From: Alphaproteobacteria bacterium | GTDB taxonomy: Bacteria > Pseudomonadota > Alphaproteobacteria > Micropepsales > Micropepsaceae | DNA: 64,000 bases | Assembly: GCA_947475445.1 (NCBI GenBank) | Contig: CANJLC010000003.1 | Span: 1-64,000, forward strand | Direction of reading: 5' to 3' | In this document: one piece after another, positions 26,432 to 41,674 of the stretch | How the letters are laid out: every line of letters starts with the position of its first letter | How positions within the stretch are numbered: the stretch's first letter is position 1 | Notes under the pieces: generated by a model | The model's input: the letters and a program-made list of their open reading frames with translations, nothing else | Database searches by the model: none | What the model was told of the DNA's origin: nothing | Made by a program: the position numbers and the translations under genes

Positions 26432-27883
26432 TTAACGCGGCAGTTCGCTCGAACCCATCAGGAATTCATCCACCCCGCGGGCGCACTGGCGGCCTTCGCG
26501 GATCGCCCAAACCACCAGAGACTGGCCACGGCGCATGTCGCCGCAGGCGAAAATCTTCGCCGCGCTGGTCTTGTAGTTTGTGGTGGCGGCCTTGACGTTG
26601 CCGCGCGGGTCCAGCTCGACGCCGGACTGCTCCACCAGGCCCGCCGTGCGGGGTCCGACAAAGCCCGCCGCCAGCAGCACCAGGTCGGCCGGAAGGGTGA
26701 ATTCGCTGCCCGGCACTTCGACGAGAGTTATTTTCCCGCCATCGCCCAGCTTCCATTCCACTTTGACGCATTCCAGCGCCGTGATCTTGCCGTCCTTGCC
26801 CACGGCGCGCTTGGTGTGAACGGAGAAATCGCGTTCGCAGCCTTCCGCCTGGCTTGAGGAGGTGCGCATCTTGAGCGGCCAGTCGGGCCACACCAGCATC
26901 TTGTTTTCCCGGGCCGGCGGGGCGGGCATGATTTCCAGCTGGGTCACCGACAGCGCGCCATGGCGGTTGGAGGTGCCGATGCAGTCCGAGCCGGTATCCC
27001 CGCCGCCGATCACCACCACATGCTTGCCCTTGGCGCTGAGGGTGCCGCGCGGCGCGGCTTTTTCTTCCGGATCGCCGGCGACGCGCTTGTTCTGCTGGGT
27101 GAGGAAATCCATGGCGAAGTGGATGCCGGAAATCTCGCGGCCCTCGATCGGCAGGTCGCGCGGCGCTTCCGCGCCGCTCGACATCACCAGCGCGTCATAA
27201 TCGGCCAGCAGCATGTCCACCGAAATACCCACGCCCACTTCCACGCCGGTGCGGAACACCACGCCTTCCGCTTCCATCTGGCGGATGCGGCGGTCGATCA
27301 GATGCTTTTCCATTTTAAAGTCTGGAATGCCGTAGCGCAGCAACCCGCCGATGCGGTCATTCTTTTCAAACAGCGTCACCGAATGGCCGGCGCGCGCCAG
27401 CTGCTGGGCCGCCGCCATGCCGGCAGGGCCCGAGCCCACCACGGCCACGGTCTTGCCGGTCTTTTTCGGCGCGACAACGGGCTGGACCCAGCCCTCTTCC
27501 CAGGCGCGGTCCACGATCTGGCATTCGATGGTCTTGATGGTGACCGGATCGTCCTGGATGTTCAGGGTGCAGCTGGCCTCGCAGGGCGCGGGGCAGATGC
27601 GGCCGGTGAATTCGGGGAAATTGTTGGTGGAGTGCAGATTGTCCGCCGCCGTGCGCCACTGGTCGCGATAGACCAGATTGTTCCAGTCGGGGATCTGGTT
27701 GTTGACCGGGCAGCCCTGGTGACAGAAGGGGATGCCGCAATCCATGCAGCGCGCCGCCTGGGCGGAGACTTCGGCATAAGGCAGGGGGTGGACGAATTCG
27801 CGGTAATTCTCCAGCCGCTGTTCGGGCTTGTCATAGGGGCGCTCTTTGCGCTCGATCTCCAGGAAGCCGGTGATTTTTCCCAT
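26432..27883 (-). CDS. gltD: Glutamate synthase (NADPH) small subunit
   Basis: NADPH-oxidising subunit of GOGAT; it passes electrons to GltB for making glutamate from glutamine and 2-oxoglutarate. The 483-residue product has iron-sulfur cysteines 46, 49, 54, 58 and 97, 101, 105, an FAD-binding GSGPAG (150-155) and a second Rossmann motif [12 protein letters not shown]. Length matches the family. It follows gltB by 5 bp. The start ATG is 27883. Confidence 0.95.
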   Translation of the reverse strand: MGKITGFLEIERKERPYDKPEQRLENYREFVHPLPYAEVSAQAARCMDCGIPFCHQGCPVNNQIPDWNNLVYRDQWRTAADNLHSTNNFPEFTGRICPAPCEASCTLNIQDDPVTIKTIECQIVDRAWEEGWVQPVVAPKKTGKTVAVVGSGPAGMAAAQQLARAGHSVTLFEKNDRIGGLLRYGIPDFKMEKHLIDRRIRQMEAEGVVFRTGVEVGVGISVDMLLADYDALVMSSGAEAPRDLPIEGREISGIHFAMDFLTQQNKRVAGDPEEKAAPRGTLSAKGKHVVVIGGGDTGSDCIGTSNRHGALSVTQLEIMPAPPARENKMLVWPDWPLKMRTSSSQAEGCERDFSVHTKRAVGKDGKITALECVKVEWKLGDGGKITLVEVPGSEFTLPADLVLLAAGFVGPRTAGLVEQSGVELDPRGNVKAATTNYKTSAAKIFACGDMRRGQSLVVWAIREGRQCARGVDEFLMGSSELPR

Positions 27884-27888
27884 CTGCG

Positions 27889-32517
<4,629 letters not shown>

Positions 32518-32599
32518 AAAACCCCAACGACTTTATTACGTCATGAAAATCCGCCCGCCTCCTCCGAAAAGGAATGCGGCCAGACATTCAGGCCTGCAG

Positions 32600-32620
32600 A
32601 ATGCTGGATATTTCAGCATT
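32600..32620. promoter_or_regulatory. Inverted repeat upstream of gltB
   Basis: AATGCTG (32600-32606) and CAGCATT (32614-32620) form a perfect 7-bp dyad with a 7-bp AT-rich spacer, 83-103 bp upstream of the gltB start. Size and position fit a dimeric regulator site. No candidate regulator is adjacent. Confidence 0.35.
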
Positions 32621-32739
32621 TCGGGAGTTGCGCCGCAACATGACAGGTACGCGCACCTGGCTTGACGCTGCAGGACGGCAGAACCAGACTGAAACATATC
32701 ATGAACAAATCTTAGAAAATATAGGATTTACGACATTTT

Positions 32740-32984
32740 TTGGCGCGCTATGGCCTTCCCCAGGAACGGCCCTTGCTGCCCTTGGGGCTGGAGAGCCTGG
32801 ACCAGGCGCTGGGCGGCGGATTGATGCCGGGCGCCCTGCATGAAGTCCATGCCGGAGACTGGAGCGCCGGCGGCTTGGCCGCTTGTCTGGCCATCCGGGC
32901 AGCGGGCGGCAAACCCGTTTTCTGGGTGCGGCCCGATTATGAGGCGCTGGAATATGGCGCCCTCCATGCGCAGGGCTGGGCGAT
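32740..32984 (+). pseudogene. imuA: imuA fragment (SOS mutagenesis, RecA-like), 3' part deleted
   Basis: About 80 codons resemble the N-terminal part of ImuA, the RecA-like partner of ImuB and DnaE2 in SOS mutagenesis. The pattern is LPLGLESLDQALGGGLMPGA, then LHEVHAGDWSAGGLAACLA, then a beta strand PVFWVRPD. After HAQGW (near 32978) the similarity ends, and the DNA reads instead as the 5' end of a gene on the opposite strand. The remaining open frame to 33087 is not ImuA-like. The start would be TTG at 32740. No imuB or dnaE2 follows. It is best read as a remnant. Confidence 0.6.
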
Positions 32985-33107
32985 GAGCAGGCTGGCGACA
33001 AAGCCCACGCCCATGATGGTGCTTACAATGGCAACGATCCAGCCGAGCGCAGAGATGCGGGCCGCGCGCCGGCCGGTGGCATCATAGAAGACGGGTTTGC
33101 TGGCCAT
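32937..33107 (-). pseudogene. 5' fragment of a membrane-anchored polysaccharide deacetylase/glycosyltransferase-like gene
   Basis: A 56-codon frame begins ATG at 33107 with KPVFYDATGRR and then one hydrophobic helix (about residues 22-43). This N-terminus resembles the cytoplasmic tag and anchor of large bacterial polysaccharide-deacetylase/glycosyltransferase fusion proteins. The frame then runs into imuA DNA read backwards and stops after 14 unrelated residues. It is a truncated gene fused to the imuA remnant. The family call rests on a short motif and is tentative. Confidence 0.4.
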
Positions 33108-33269
33108 TGCATCTTTATGGAGCAGCCGGTTTTGCGGGTGCCCCTGTGTAGCCGAGCCGCAGCGTCAGGGCGTGGCAAAATTCCGGCAGGAACCTTAAAG
33201 AAAAGCAAGATGACCGCTGGCCGGCTGTGCTATCGGTGATTTGCCACCAACTCGGGAAGGTCATTTTTA

Positions 33270-33632
33270 GTGGGTTACAATTGTGCGAAATGTCCAGGTT
33301 ATTGCTGCTCCTATCCCGTGATCCCCCTGACCAAGAAAGACGTGACCAGGCTGGCCGATCATTTCGGGCTGGGCTTCAAGGAGGCGCGCAAGAAATTCAC
33401 CAAGGTTGATGGTGACGAGCCCTATGCCATGCGGCGCAAGGAAGACGAGCATTATGGCCGCATCTGCCGCTTCTTTGACACGGAGGCCCGGCGCTGCACC
33501 ATCTATACGGCCCGGCCCACCATCTGCCGTTCCTATCCCGGCGGCAATTCCTGCGGCTATTTCGATTTCCTGCGCGCCGAACGCAATTCGCAGGAAGACC
33601 CCACCCACGTCGCTTCCACATGGAATAAGTGA
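33270..33632 (+). CDS. YkgJ-family cysteine cluster protein
   Basis: Small cytoplasmic protein of 120 residues in the Fe/Zn-chelating YkgJ (UPF0153) family. The N-terminal cluster is C5-x2-C8-x3-C12-C13, followed by Cys66 (GRICRFFD), Cys76 (RRCTIY), Cys86 (TICRSYPGG) and Cys95. These eight cysteines are the family hallmark; function is unknown. The start is GTG at 33270. The next gene is 130 bp away and unrelated. Confidence 0.88.
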   Translation: MGYNCAKCPGYCCSYPVIPLTKKDVTRLADHFGLGFKEARKKFTKVDGDEPYAMRRKEDEHYGRICRFFDTEARRCTIYTARPTICRSYPGGNSCGYFDFLRAERNSQEDPTHVASTWNK

Positions 33633-33762
33633 GCCGGTCCTGGCCGGCCGTCCCGCCTTGCGGGAATGGTGCAGTGCAACAGCGCGATGGCCTTGGCCGC
33701 AGCGACTTTTTTTGCTCTAACGGGCTCACAAAATCGTAATGCCGAAAAGGCACGGGGAACAA

Positions 33763-33990
33763 ATGGACAATCTGCCGAAGCCGGGCCAGCCACAGGCCCA
33801 GAAATTTCATCCAGTATATCTATTCCTGGCGGTGCCGTTCGTGTGCCTGCTGTGGGTGCCGCTGTACAACCGCATCGAACCCAGCCTGCTCGGAATTCCC
33901 TTCTTCTACTGGTACCAGATGCTTTGGACCATCCTGGGCGCCCTGTGCATTTTGCCGGTCTATCTGCATGAGGAGCGTCTGCGCAAATGA
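33763..33990 (+). CDS. DUF3311 small membrane subunit of an SSS transporter
   Basis: Protein of 75 residues with two transmembrane helices (about 17-35 and 46-67) joined by a short loop with PLYNRIEPSLLGIPFFYWYQ, the DUF3311 pattern. Genes of this family almost always precede a sodium:solute symporter, as here with an ATGA overlap, and may encode an accessory subunit. The start at 33763 has GGGGA in front; an ATG 24 bp upstream was rejected. Confidence 0.88.
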   Translation: MDNLPKPGQPQAQKFHPVYLFLAVPFVCLLWVPLYNRIEPSLLGIPFFYWYQMLWTILGALCILPVYLHEERLRK

Positions 33991-35543
33991 CCGTCAATCC
34001 TGTCGCACTTACGGTATTTCTGCTGCTCTTCGCGCTGGTCGCGTGCCTGGGCTTTGTCGCCACCAAGTGGCGCAAGGCCGACCTGCACAGCGTTCACGAA
34101 TGGGGCCTGGGCGGCCGCAGCTTCGGCACCCTGATCACCTGGTTCCTGCTGGGCGGCGACCTCTACACCGCCTACACCTTCATCGCCGTTCCTGCGGCCA
34201 TGTATGGCGCGGGCGCCACCGGCTTTTTCGCGGTGCCCTACACCATACTTATGTACCCGCTGCTGTTCCTCTGCTTCCCGCGTCTGTGGGCCGTGGCGCG
34301 CAAGCACAATTACGTCACCGCCGCCGACTATGTCCGTGGCCGTTTCGGCAATCGCCATCTGGCGCTGGCTGTCGCGCTCACCGGCCTCATGGCCACCGTC
34401 CCCTATGTCGCCCTTCAGCTGGTCGGCATGCAGGTGGTGATCGCCGCCCTGGGCATCCCCTCCTCCTGGGCGCTGGGCGGCTTTGCGGTTCCCGTGCCGC
34501 TGCTGATCGCCTTCATGGTGCTGGCGGCTTACACCTACTCCAGCGGCCTGCGCGGCACCGCGCTGACCGCGGTGGTCAAGGACGTCCTGATCTATGTCAC
34601 CGTGCTGACGGCGATCATCGTGATCCCCAGCCAGCTCGGCGGCTATGAGAAAGTCTTCTCGACCATCGATACCAAGATGCTGCTGCTGGTGCCGCCCAGT
34701 GAAACCAGCGCCGGCCAGGGCATTGCCTATGCCAGCCTGGCGGTGGGCTCGCTTCTGGCGTTGTTCCTGTATCCCCACTCGCTGACGGGCATCCTGTCGT
34801 CCGCCAGCTCGTCGTCGATCCGCAAGAACGCCATCCTGCTGCCGATCTATTCGCTGGCATTGGCGCTGCTGGCCCTGCTCGGCTACACGGCGGTGGCGGC
34901 GAACATCAAGGGCATGCCGGAATATGCCGCGGGCTTCACCGCCTTCGGCAACAATTTCGCCATTCCCGCCTTGTTCCTGCACTCCTTCCCGGGCTGGTTC
35001 GCGGGCGTCGCCTTTGCGGCCATCGCCATCGGCGCGCTGGTTCCCGCATCGATCATGGCGATCGCCTCGGGCAATCTGTACACCCGCAATATCTACAAGG
35101 AGTTCATCAACCCGAACTGCTCCGAGGCCCAGGAAGGCCGCGCCGCCAAGCTGGCGTCGCTGACCATGAAGCTTTTTGCGCTGGGTTTCGTGCTGCTATT
35201 CCAGACCTCCTACGCCATCCAGCTGCAGTTGCTGGGCGGCGTCTGGATCTGCCAGACGCTGCCGTCGGTGCTGATCGCGCTTTATACGCGCGCTTTGCAT
35301 CCGGTTGCGCTGCTGGCGGGCTGGGCCACGGGCATGATCTCCGGCACCGTCATGGTGTATCAGCTGAGCCTGAAGAGCACGACCTATCCGCTCGACCTGT
35401 TCGGCTACACCGTGCCCTGCTATGCGGCGATCATCGCGCTGATCCTCAATATCGCAGTGGCCGTCATCGGCAGCGTGATCATGAACGCGATCGACAAGTC
35501 GCCCCGTCTCGACCAGACGGTGCCGTCCGACTATGTCGGCTGA
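33987..35543 (+). CDS. Sodium:solute symporter (SSS), monocarboxylate-type
   Basis: Inner-membrane Na+-coupled importer of 518 residues with about thirteen helices. SSS features include WGLGGRSFGTLITWFLLGGD near the N-terminus, TAADYVRGRFGN and SASSSSIRKNAILLPIYSL. It overlaps the DUF3311 gene by 4 bp. SSS proteins with DUF3311 partners include the MctP monocarboxylate permease of rhizobia. With lactate permease and malate synthase following, a pyruvate/lactate/acetate-type substrate is likely but not shown. A strong terminator follows. Confidence 0.88.
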   Translation: MTVNPVALTVFLLLFALVACLGFVATKWRKADLHSVHEWGLGGRSFGTLITWFLLGGDLYTAYTFIAVPAAMYGAGATGFFAVPYTILMYPLLFLCFPRLWAVARKHNYVTAADYVRGRFGNRHLALAVALTGLMATVPYVALQLVGMQVVIAALGIPSSWALGGFAVPVPLLIAFMVLAAYTYSSGLRGTALTAVVKDVLIYVTVLTAIIVIPSQLGGYEKVFSTIDTKMLLLVPPSETSAGQGIAYASLAVGSLLALFLYPHSLTGILSSASSSSIRKNAILLPIYSLALALLALLGYTAVAANIKGMPEYAAGFTAFGNNFAIPALFLHSFPGWFAGVAFAAIAIGALVPASIMAIASGNLYTRNIYKEFINPNCSEAQEGRAAKLASLTMKLFALGFVLLFQTSYAIQLQLLGGVWICQTLPSVLIALYTRALHPVALLAGWATGMISGTVMVYQLSLKSTTYPLDLFGYTVPCYAAIIALILNIAVAVIGSVIMNAIDKSPRLDQTVPSDYVG

Positions 35544-35564
35544 AGCTGCGCATAATGCATGAGT

Positions 35565-35597
35565 AAAAAGGCCGCCCGCATGGGCGGCCTTTTTTTT
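35565..35597 (+). terminator. Rho-independent terminator after the SSS gene
   Basis: AGGCCGCCC (35569-35577) pairs with GGGCGGCCT (35582-35590) and is followed by seven more Ts. The preceding A-run makes it symmetrical, but the genes on both sides read plus. It separates the SSS unit from lldP. Confidence 0.9.
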
Positions 35598-35625
35598 GAC
35601 AGACGTTGGGCCTGGGGGAATGAAG

Positions 35626-37299
35626 ATGGGTGTCTGGAATCAAGTCTATGACCCGCTGGGCAATGTGGTCCTGTCCACCATCGTGGCGGCATTTCCCATT
35701 GTCCTGCTGCTGGGGCTTATCGCCAGCGGCAAGGTCAAATCCCACTGGGCGGCGCTGATCGCCCTGGCCGCCATGATGGCGGTGGCCATTTTCGCCTATG
35801 GCATGCCGGCGCAGATGGCGGCCAAGGACGCCGCATACGGTTTCGTTTCGGGCTTCTTCCCCATCGGCTGGATCATCGTCAATGTGATCTTTCTCTATCG
35901 CCTGACGGTGGAAAAAGGCCATTTCGCGGTTTTCCAATATTCCATGGGCCGGATCACAACCGACCGGCGCCTGCAGCTGATCATCGTCGCCTTCTGTTTC
36001 GGCGCGTTCTTCGAGGGAGCGGCGGGGTTCGGCACCCCGGTGGCGGTTTCCTCCGCCATCCTGATCGGCCTGGGATTTTCGCCGCTGGCGGCATCGGGCA
36101 TTGCGCTGCTGGCTGATACCGCCACGGTGGCCTTTGGCGCCCTGGGCGCGCCCATCACCGCGCTTTCCGCCTCCACCGGGATTGATCCGTTTCTGCTGGG
36201 CAAGATGATCGGGCGCCAGTCCTGCATCTTCGCGATGACTGTTCCCTTCGTGATGGTCTTCATGTTTTGCGGCTTCCGGAAAATGCTGGAAGTCTGGCCT
36301 GCGCTGCTGGTGGCGGCGCTGGGCTTCACCATTCCGGCCTTCCTGATCTCCAACTATTCCAACCCCTATATTGTGGACGTGGTGGCGGGCGCCACGGCGC
36401 TGGCCAGCATGGTGCTGTTCCTGCGCGTGTGGCAGCCCAGGGAGATCATGACCAACGCGGCGCTGAATTTCGCCGATGACTCCCATAGCGACTTGAAGCC
36501 GCCCGTCGCCCTGGCCGTCGCGCCGACCACCCGGGAGATGGTCAATGCCTGGATTCCCTGGCTGATCCTGTGCGTCGTGGTGGCCTTCTGGTCCAGCGAT
36601 ACCCTCAAGCACCTGGTCAATCCGCTGTTCTCGCCCAGCTATCCGATCCCGGGCGTGGACAAGATGATCATCCAGATGCCGCCGGCCTTCGCCCACCCAA
36701 CGCCGCTGCGTGTGGGTTTTTTGCCCTTCGCCTTTCTCAGCTATGCCGGCACCGGCATCCTGGTGGCGGCGCTGATCGCCGGCGTGACGATGGGCTTTGG
36801 GCCGGCTGCGCTGCTGCGGCACTATCTGAAGACCTTCTATGTCGTGCGTTATCCGCTGCTCACCATCACCGCCATGCTGTCTCTGGCCGCGGTCACCAGC
36901 GCCAGCAGCGCGGACGGCACCTTGGGGCTGGCATTCGCCAACACCGGCGTCCTTTATCCCTTCTTCGGCACCTTGCTGGGTTGGCTGGGCGTGGCGGCGA
37001 CGGGGTCCGACACGGCATCCAATGCGCTGTTTGGCGGCATCCAGATGGTGACGTCCGGCCAGTTGGGAATTTCGCCCCTGCTGATGGCAAGCGCCAATGC
37101 GGTCGGCGGTTCGGCGGGCAAGGTGATCTGCATCTCCTCCATTGTGGTGGCGGTGGCGGCCACCAACTGGCATGGCGGCGAAGCGCGGATCCTGCGCTTC
37201 GTGTTCTGGGTGTCGGTGACGTTGGGTTGCGCCATCGGCGTCCTGACCATGCTGCAGGCCTATGTCTGGCCCTTCACCCTGACTGTGCCGCTGGGCTGA
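35626..37299 (+). CDS. lldP: L-lactate permease family transporter
   Basis: Inner-membrane lactate (and glycolate) permease of the LctP family, 557 residues with about fourteen helices. The family core [18 protein letters not shown] lies near residues 127-144, and [19 protein letters not shown] and a C-terminal [15 protein letters not shown] region are present. The start was taken as ATG at 35626, which puts GGGGGA at a proper distance; ATG 35620 and the upstream frame through the terminator are less likely. Glycolate import would feed the malate synthase encoded next. Confidence 0.9.
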   Translation: MGVWNQVYDPLGNVVLSTIVAAFPIVLLLGLIASGKVKSHWAALIALAAMMAVAIFAYGMPAQMAAKDAAYGFVSGFFPIGWIIVNVIFLYRLTVEKGHFAVFQYSMGRITTDRRLQLIIVAFCFGAFFEGAAGFGTPVAVSSAILIGLGFSPLAASGIALLADTATVAFGALGAPITALSASTGIDPFLLGKMIGRQSCIFAMTVPFVMVFMFCGFRKMLEVWPALLVAALGFTIPAFLISNYSNPYIVDVVAGATALASMVLFLRVWQPREIMTNAALNFADDSHSDLKPPVALAVAPTTREMVNAWIPWLILCVVVAFWSSDTLKHLVNPLFSPSYPIPGVDKMIIQMPPAFAHPTPLRVGFLPFAFLSYAGTGILVAALIAGVTMGFGPAALLRHYLKTFYVVRYPLLTITAMLSLAAVTSASSADGTLGLAFANTGVLYPFFGTLLGWLGVAATGSDTASNALFGGIQMVTSGQLGISPLLMASANAVGGSAGKVICISSIVVAVAATNWHGGEARILRFVFWVSVTLGCAIGVLTMLQAYVWPFTLTVPLG

Positions 37300-37321
37300 A
37301 CTTCAAAACAGTAAATCCTGT

Positions 37322-37358
37322 AAAGGCCGGTGCGACATTGCCCCGGCCTTTTCTTTTT
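37322..37358 (+). terminator. Rho-independent terminator after lldP
   Basis: AAGGCCGG (37323-37330) pairs with CCGGCCTT (37343-37350), then TTCTTTTT follows. It ends the permease transcript 55 bp before malate synthase, which therefore has its own promoter or depends on readthrough. Confidence 0.8.
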
Positions 37359-37412
37359 GACCCTGATGGCTTGCCGCTTTACGGTCCAAACGAAGTCAAA
37401 AAGTCGAACGTC

Positions 37413-39584
37413 ATGACGGACAGGGTTCAAATTCACGGTCTGCAGGTCGCCCGTATCCTGTTTGATTTTGTGGAAAAGGACGTCCTGCCGGGTACGGGCA
37501 TTCCAAGCGGCAATTTCTGGAGCGGGTTCGCCGGATTGGCGAATGCCCTCACTCCAAAAAACCGGGCGCTGCTGGCGACCCGCGACCAGCTGCAAAGCCA
37601 GATTGACGAATGGCATGACGCGCGGCGCGGCAAGACGCTCGACCGCGCCGAGTACGAGGCTTTCCTGCGCGCCATCGGTTACCTGCTGCCGGAAGGACCG
37701 GACTTCACCATCACCACGCCGGACGTGGATCCAGAAGTGGCATTGCTGGCAGGGCCGCAGCTTGTTGTGCCGCTTTCCAATGCGCGCTTTGCGCTGAATG
37801 CCGCCAATGCACGCTGGGGCAGCCTTTATGATGCGCTGTACGGCACCGACGCGATTGCGCTGGACGGCGATCTGGCGCCCGGCAAGGGTTACAATGAAAA
37901 ACGCGGGGCAGCCGTGATCGCTTTCGCCCGCGCCTTCCTGGATGAAGCCGCGCCGCTGAAGGGCGCATCACACAAGGACGCGAAGTCTTACGCCGTGAAT
38001 AACGGCGTCCTGACAATCGCGCTGGGCAATGGCTCCGAAACCGGGTTGGCAACGCCCAGTCAACTGGCGGGCTATTCCGGCGACGCCGCCGCGCCCGCTT
38101 CGATCCTGCTCAGGCATCACGGCTTGCATGTCGAGATCCTGTTCGACCGCAGCTCCAAGACAGGCAAGACGGATCTGGCCGGCATCAGTGATGTGGTGCT
38201 GGAATCCGCCCTCAGCACCATTGTGGACTGCGAGGATTCCATCGCTGCCGTGGACGCCGAGGACAAGGTCGCCGCCTATCGCAACTGGCTGGGCCTGATG
38301 CGCGGCACCCTGACGGCCCGCTTCGAAAAAGGCGGCAGGGTGATGGAGCGCGCGCTCAATCCCGACCGCGAATTCACCGCGCCCGATGGCGGCACGCTGA
38401 CCCTGAAGGGCCGCAGCCTGCTGTTCATCCGCAATGTCGGCCACCTGATGACCAGTGATGCGATATTGCTGGCCGATGGCAGCGAGATTCCCGAAGGCAT
38501 GCTGGACGGCGTGATCACCAGCCTGATCGCGCTGCATGACCTGAAAGGCAATGGCAGCTTGCGCAACAGCCGCAAGAATTCCGTCTATATCGTCAAGCCC
38601 AAGATGCATGGCCCCGCCGAAGTGGCCTTCGCCGGCGAAATCTTCGATGCGGTGGAAGACCTGCTGGGCCTGCCCCGCAATACCCTGAAAATGGGCGTGA
38701 TGGACGAGGAGCGGCGCACCTCGGTCAATCTCAAGGAATGCATTCGCGCCACGGCGGGGCGCATTGTCTTTATCAATACCGGCTTTTTGGACCGCACCGG
38801 CGACGAGATGCACACCTCGATGCGGGCAGGCCCCATGATCCGCAAGGGCGACATGAAGGTGTCGGCCTGGCTGAAGGGCTATGAAGACCGCAATGTCGAC
38901 ATCGGGCTGGCCAGTGGTTTCCAGGGCAGGGCCCAGATCGGCAAGGGCATGTGGGCGATGCCCGACCGCATGGCCGACATGCTGAAGGCCAAGATCGGCC
39001 ATCCCGAATCCGGCGCCAACACGGCCTGGGTGCCCTCGCCCACGGCCGCCACGCTGCACGCCATGCATTATCACAAGGTGGATGTGAAGGCGCGGCAGGA
39101 CGCGCTTCTGTCACGCGCCAAGACGCCGGTCAGCGCCATCCTGAACATTCCCGTGGCGGACCGCCCCAACTGGTCCGAAGCCGAAATCCGCGAGGAGCTG
39201 GACAATAATATCCAGGGCATTTTGGGTTATGTGGTGCGCTGGATCGACCAGGGCGTGGGCTGTTCCAAGGTGCCGGACATCCACAATGTCGGCCTGATGG
39301 AAGATCGCGCGACTTTGCGCATCTCCAGCCAGCATGTTGCCAACTGGCTGCTGCACGGCGTGACCAGCGAAAGCGAAGTGCGCGCCGCCTTCCAGCGCAT
39401 GGCCAGGATCGTGGACCGGCAAAATGCCGGCGATCCGCTGTATCAGCCCATGGCGCCGGGCTTTGACGGCATCGCTTTCAAGGCCGCGTCTGACCTGGTT
39501 TTCAAGGGGCTGGTGCAGCCCAATGGCTATACCGAGCCGCTGCTGCACCAGGCGCGCCGGGATAAAAAGGCTAGTTCGGCTTGA
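37413..39584 (+). CDS. glcB: Malate synthase G
   Basis: Condenses glyoxylate with acetyl-CoA to malate; used in growth on acetate, glycolate or related C2 compounds. The product has 723 residues, the usual MSG length. [18 protein letters not shown] lies near 457-475, [19 protein letters not shown] follows, and the catalytic Asp is at 631, as in E. coli GlcB. The start is ATG at 37413; the open frame extends 840 bp further upstream through lldP but that part is a shadow. It overlaps the convergent dcp stop by 14 bp. Confidence 0.95.
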   Translation: MTDRVQIHGLQVARILFDFVEKDVLPGTGIPSGNFWSGFAGLANALTPKNRALLATRDQLQSQIDEWHDARRGKTLDRAEYEAFLRAIGYLLPEGPDFTITTPDVDPEVALLAGPQLVVPLSNARFALNAANARWGSLYDALYGTDAIALDGDLAPGKGYNEKRGAAVIAFARAFLDEAAPLKGASHKDAKSYAVNNGVLTIALGNGSETGLATPSQLAGYSGDAAAPASILLRHHGLHVEILFDRSSKTGKTDLAGISDVVLESALSTIVDCEDSIAAVDAEDKVAAYRNWLGLMRGTLTARFEKGGRVMERALNPDREFTAPDGGTLTLKGRSLLFIRNVGHLMTSDAILLADGSEIPEGMLDGVITSLIALHDLKGNGSLRNSRKNSVYIVKPKMHGPAEVAFAGEIFDAVEDLLGLPRNTLKMGVMDEERRTSVNLKECIRATAGRIVFINTGFLDRTGDEMHTSMRAGPMIRKGDMKVSAWLKGYEDRNVDIGLASGFQGRAQIGKGMWAMPDRMADMLKAKIGHPESGANTAWVPSPTAATLHAMHYHKVDVKARQDALLSRAKTPVSAILNIPVADRPNWSEAEIREELDNNIQGILGYVVRWIDQGVGCSKVPDIHNVGLMEDRATLRISSQHVANWLLHGVTSESEVRAAFQRMARIVDRQNAGDPLYQPMAPGFDGIAFKAASDLVFKGLVQPNGYTEPLLHQARRDKKASSA

Positions 39585-41670
39585 TGCCGCGATTGACCAG
39601 CATGGGGCCGATATCCGGGTCCTTGCCGTAAAAGGCGCGGAACATGGGGCCATAATCCAGGGTGTGGCCCCTGGATAAAATCAGGTCGCGGAAGCGCTGG
39701 CCGTTCGCCCTTGTCAGCCCGCCATGCTTTTCAAACCAGTCATAGCTGTCGTCATCCAGCATCACGGTCCATTGATAGGCATAATAGGCGGCCGCATAGC
39801 CATTGCCCCAGATGTGCAGGAAATAGCTGGACCGGTAGCGCGGCGGCACGTCAGGATAGTCGGTGCCAGTGCCTGCAAGCGCGGCTGCTTCAAACTTCGC
39901 AGCGTCTACGGGCGGTGCCCAAGGCCTAAGAGAATGCCATTGCAAATCCAGCTGGGACGCGGCCAGCAATTCCGCCAGGCCGTAACCCTGGTTCCATGTC
40001 TGGGATTTCTTGATCTTGTCCACCAAGGTTTGCGGAATGGGCTGGCGGGTTTTGACGTGCACGGCATAGTGTTTCAGCACATCGGGATGCAGCGCCCAAT
40101 GCTCGTTGAACTGGGACGGAAATTCGACAAAATCGCGCGCCACATTGGTGCCGGAAACCAGCGGATAGGTCTGGTCGGCGAAAAAGCCGTGCAGGGCGTG
40201 GCCAAATTCGTGGAACATGGTGGTGACGTCGTCGAAACTCAGCAGCGCGGGCTGGCCGGGCGCGGGCTTGGGGAAATTGGCGACATTGTAGATCACGGGC
40301 CTGGTGCCCAGCAGCTTTGACTGGCCGACAAAATTGTTCATCCAGGCGCCGCCGGATTTGTTGTCGCGCTTGAAATAGTCGAAATACATCAGCCCCAGTT
40401 CGGCGCCGTCCTTGTCGTAAACTGTAAAGACGCGCACATCCGGGTGATAGACCGGCAGGTCATGACGTTCCCTGAGCGTCACGCCATAGAGCCGGTTGGC
40501 CGCATAAAATACGCCATTTTGCAGCACAGCGTTGATTTCGAAATAGGGCTTCAGCTGCGCGTCATCCAGGTCATAGCGTTCCTTGCGCACCTTTTCGGCA
40601 TAGCGTTCCCAATCCCAGGGCTTCAGCGCAAAATCCTTGCCGTCCTTCTTGATCGCCGCCTGGATCAGGGCAGCTTCCTCTTTCGCCTTGACGCCGGCGG
40701 GGGCGACCAGCTGTCTCAGAAAATCATTTACCTTGGCGGGACTGTTGGCCATCTGGTCATACAGCGCATAAGCGGCGTAACTGGCATAGCCAAATAGCAT
40801 CGCCTTTTGGGCGCGCAATTGCGCGATTTCGATAATGATGGCGCGGGTGTCGTTCTTGTCGGATTTTTCCGTGGCCAGCCGGCGGGCATTGAACAGCTTC
40901 TCGCGCGTGGCCCGATCCGACAGCGATACCAGCAAGGGCTGCTGCGTGGTGTTCTGCAGCGGAATGACGAATTTGCCCTTGAGGCCGCGGCTTGCCGCCT
41001 CATGGGCGGCGGTTGCGATCTCGTCGGCGCTGAGCCCGGCAAGCTGCGCCTTGCTGTCCAGCACAAGCGCGCCGGCCTTGGTCGCGGCCACCAGCCTTTG
41101 CTGGAAACCTGTTTCCAGGCTGGCCTCGCGCTTGTTGATACCGCGCAGTTTGGTCTTGTCAGCTTCGGACAAGTTGGCGCCGGCATGGATGAACTGGCGA
41201 TAGTAAAGGGTGAGGACTTGCAGCGCCTCGCCGTCCAGCTTTAGCGCGGCGCGCTTGTCGTAAAGCGCCTTGATCCGCGCGAAAAGTTTGGCGTTGAGAT
41301 AAATGGCGTCCTGGTGCGCCGCCAGCCTGGGCGCCATCTCGCTCTGGATTTTATCGAGCGCATCATTGGTATTGGCGCCCTGGACATTGAAGAAGCTGGA
41401 AGCAACCCGGTCCAGCATGCGGCCGGATTTTTCCAGAGCCACGATGGTGTTGTCGAATGTGGGTGCGGCAGGATTGGCGGCAATGGTGTCAATCTCGGCC
41501 TGCTGCTCCTGGATGCCCTGGGCAAAGCCGGGGGCGTAATCGCTGTCCTTGATCTTGTCGAACTGTGGCGCGTGGAACGGAAGCGGGCTGGGCGCGGCAA
41601 ATATGTTGGCGGCGAGGCAGGCAGGCGCGGAGAGGACCCAGAACAGGCCGGCGAAAAGAAATGTCTTCAT
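39571..41670 (-). CDS. dcp: M3-family peptidyl-dipeptidase, exported
   Basis: Zinc metallopeptidase of 699 residues, probably removing C-terminal dipeptides from peptides in the periplasm. A signal peptide (about 1-20, ending ACLA) precedes the mature enzyme. The zinc site is HEFGHALH (His487, Glu488, His491), followed by [20 protein letters not shown] with the third ligand Glu. Start ATG 41670; a TTG four codons earlier was rejected. It is the last gene of a three-gene minus-strand run after an antiporter and a small membrane protein. Confidence 0.92.
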   Translation of the reverse strand: MKTFLFAGLFWVLSAPACLAANIFAAPSPLPFHAPQFDKIKDSDYAPGFAQGIQEQQAEIDTIAANPAAPTFDNTIVALEKSGRMLDRVASSFFNVQGANTNDALDKIQSEMAPRLAAHQDAIYLNAKLFARIKALYDKRAALKLDGEALQVLTLYYRQFIHAGANLSEADKTKLRGINKREASLETGFQQRLVAATKAGALVLDSKAQLAGLSADEIATAAHEAASRGLKGKFVIPLQNTTQQPLLVSLSDRATREKLFNARRLATEKSDKNDTRAIIIEIAQLRAQKAMLFGYASYAAYALYDQMANSPAKVNDFLRQLVAPAGVKAKEEAALIQAAIKKDGKDFALKPWDWERYAEKVRKERYDLDDAQLKPYFEINAVLQNGVFYAANRLYGVTLRERHDLPVYHPDVRVFTVYDKDGAELGLMYFDYFKRDNKSGGAWMNNFVGQSKLLGTRPVIYNVANFPKPAPGQPALLSFDDVTTMFHEFGHALHGFFADQTYPLVSGTNVARDFVEFPSQFNEHWALHPDVLKHYAVHVKTRQPIPQTLVDKIKKSQTWNQGYGLAELLAASQLDLQWHSLRPWAPPVDAAKFEAAALAGTGTDYPDVPPRYRSSYFLHIWGNGYAAAYYAYQWTVMLDDDSYDWFEKHGGLTRANGQRFRDLILSRGHTLDYGPMFRAFYGKDPDIGPMLVNRGIKPN

Positions 41671-41674
41671 GGCC

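Larger units (their letters stand above)
32518..33269. other. 752-bp region without an intact gene
   Basis: The region between gltB and the Cys-cluster gene holds the gltB promoter area with a dyad at 32600-32620, a 5' fragment of imuA (32740 to about 32984, plus) and a 5' fragment of a second gene (33107 to about 32980, minus). The two fragments meet head-on near 32975-32985. From 33108 to 33269 nothing beyond the promoter of the next gene is recognisable. Confidence 0.6.

Noticed and set aside
32708-32730. LexA box upstream of the imuA remnant
   Set aside because: GAAC-N7-AGAA resembles the alphaproteobacterial GTTC-N7-GTTC type only in one half.
32518-32740. Sigma-54 promoter before gltB
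   Set aside because: No GGCAC-N5-TTGC-like pair was found on the minus strand.
33117-33239. 40-codon ORF before the Cys-cluster gene
   Set aside because: No ribosome-binding site, no family features and it lies in the promoter region of the next gene.
36570-37412. Open-frame extension upstream of malate synthase G
   Set aside because: It overlaps lldP in another frame and crosses its terminator; family length is met exactly from ATG 37413.
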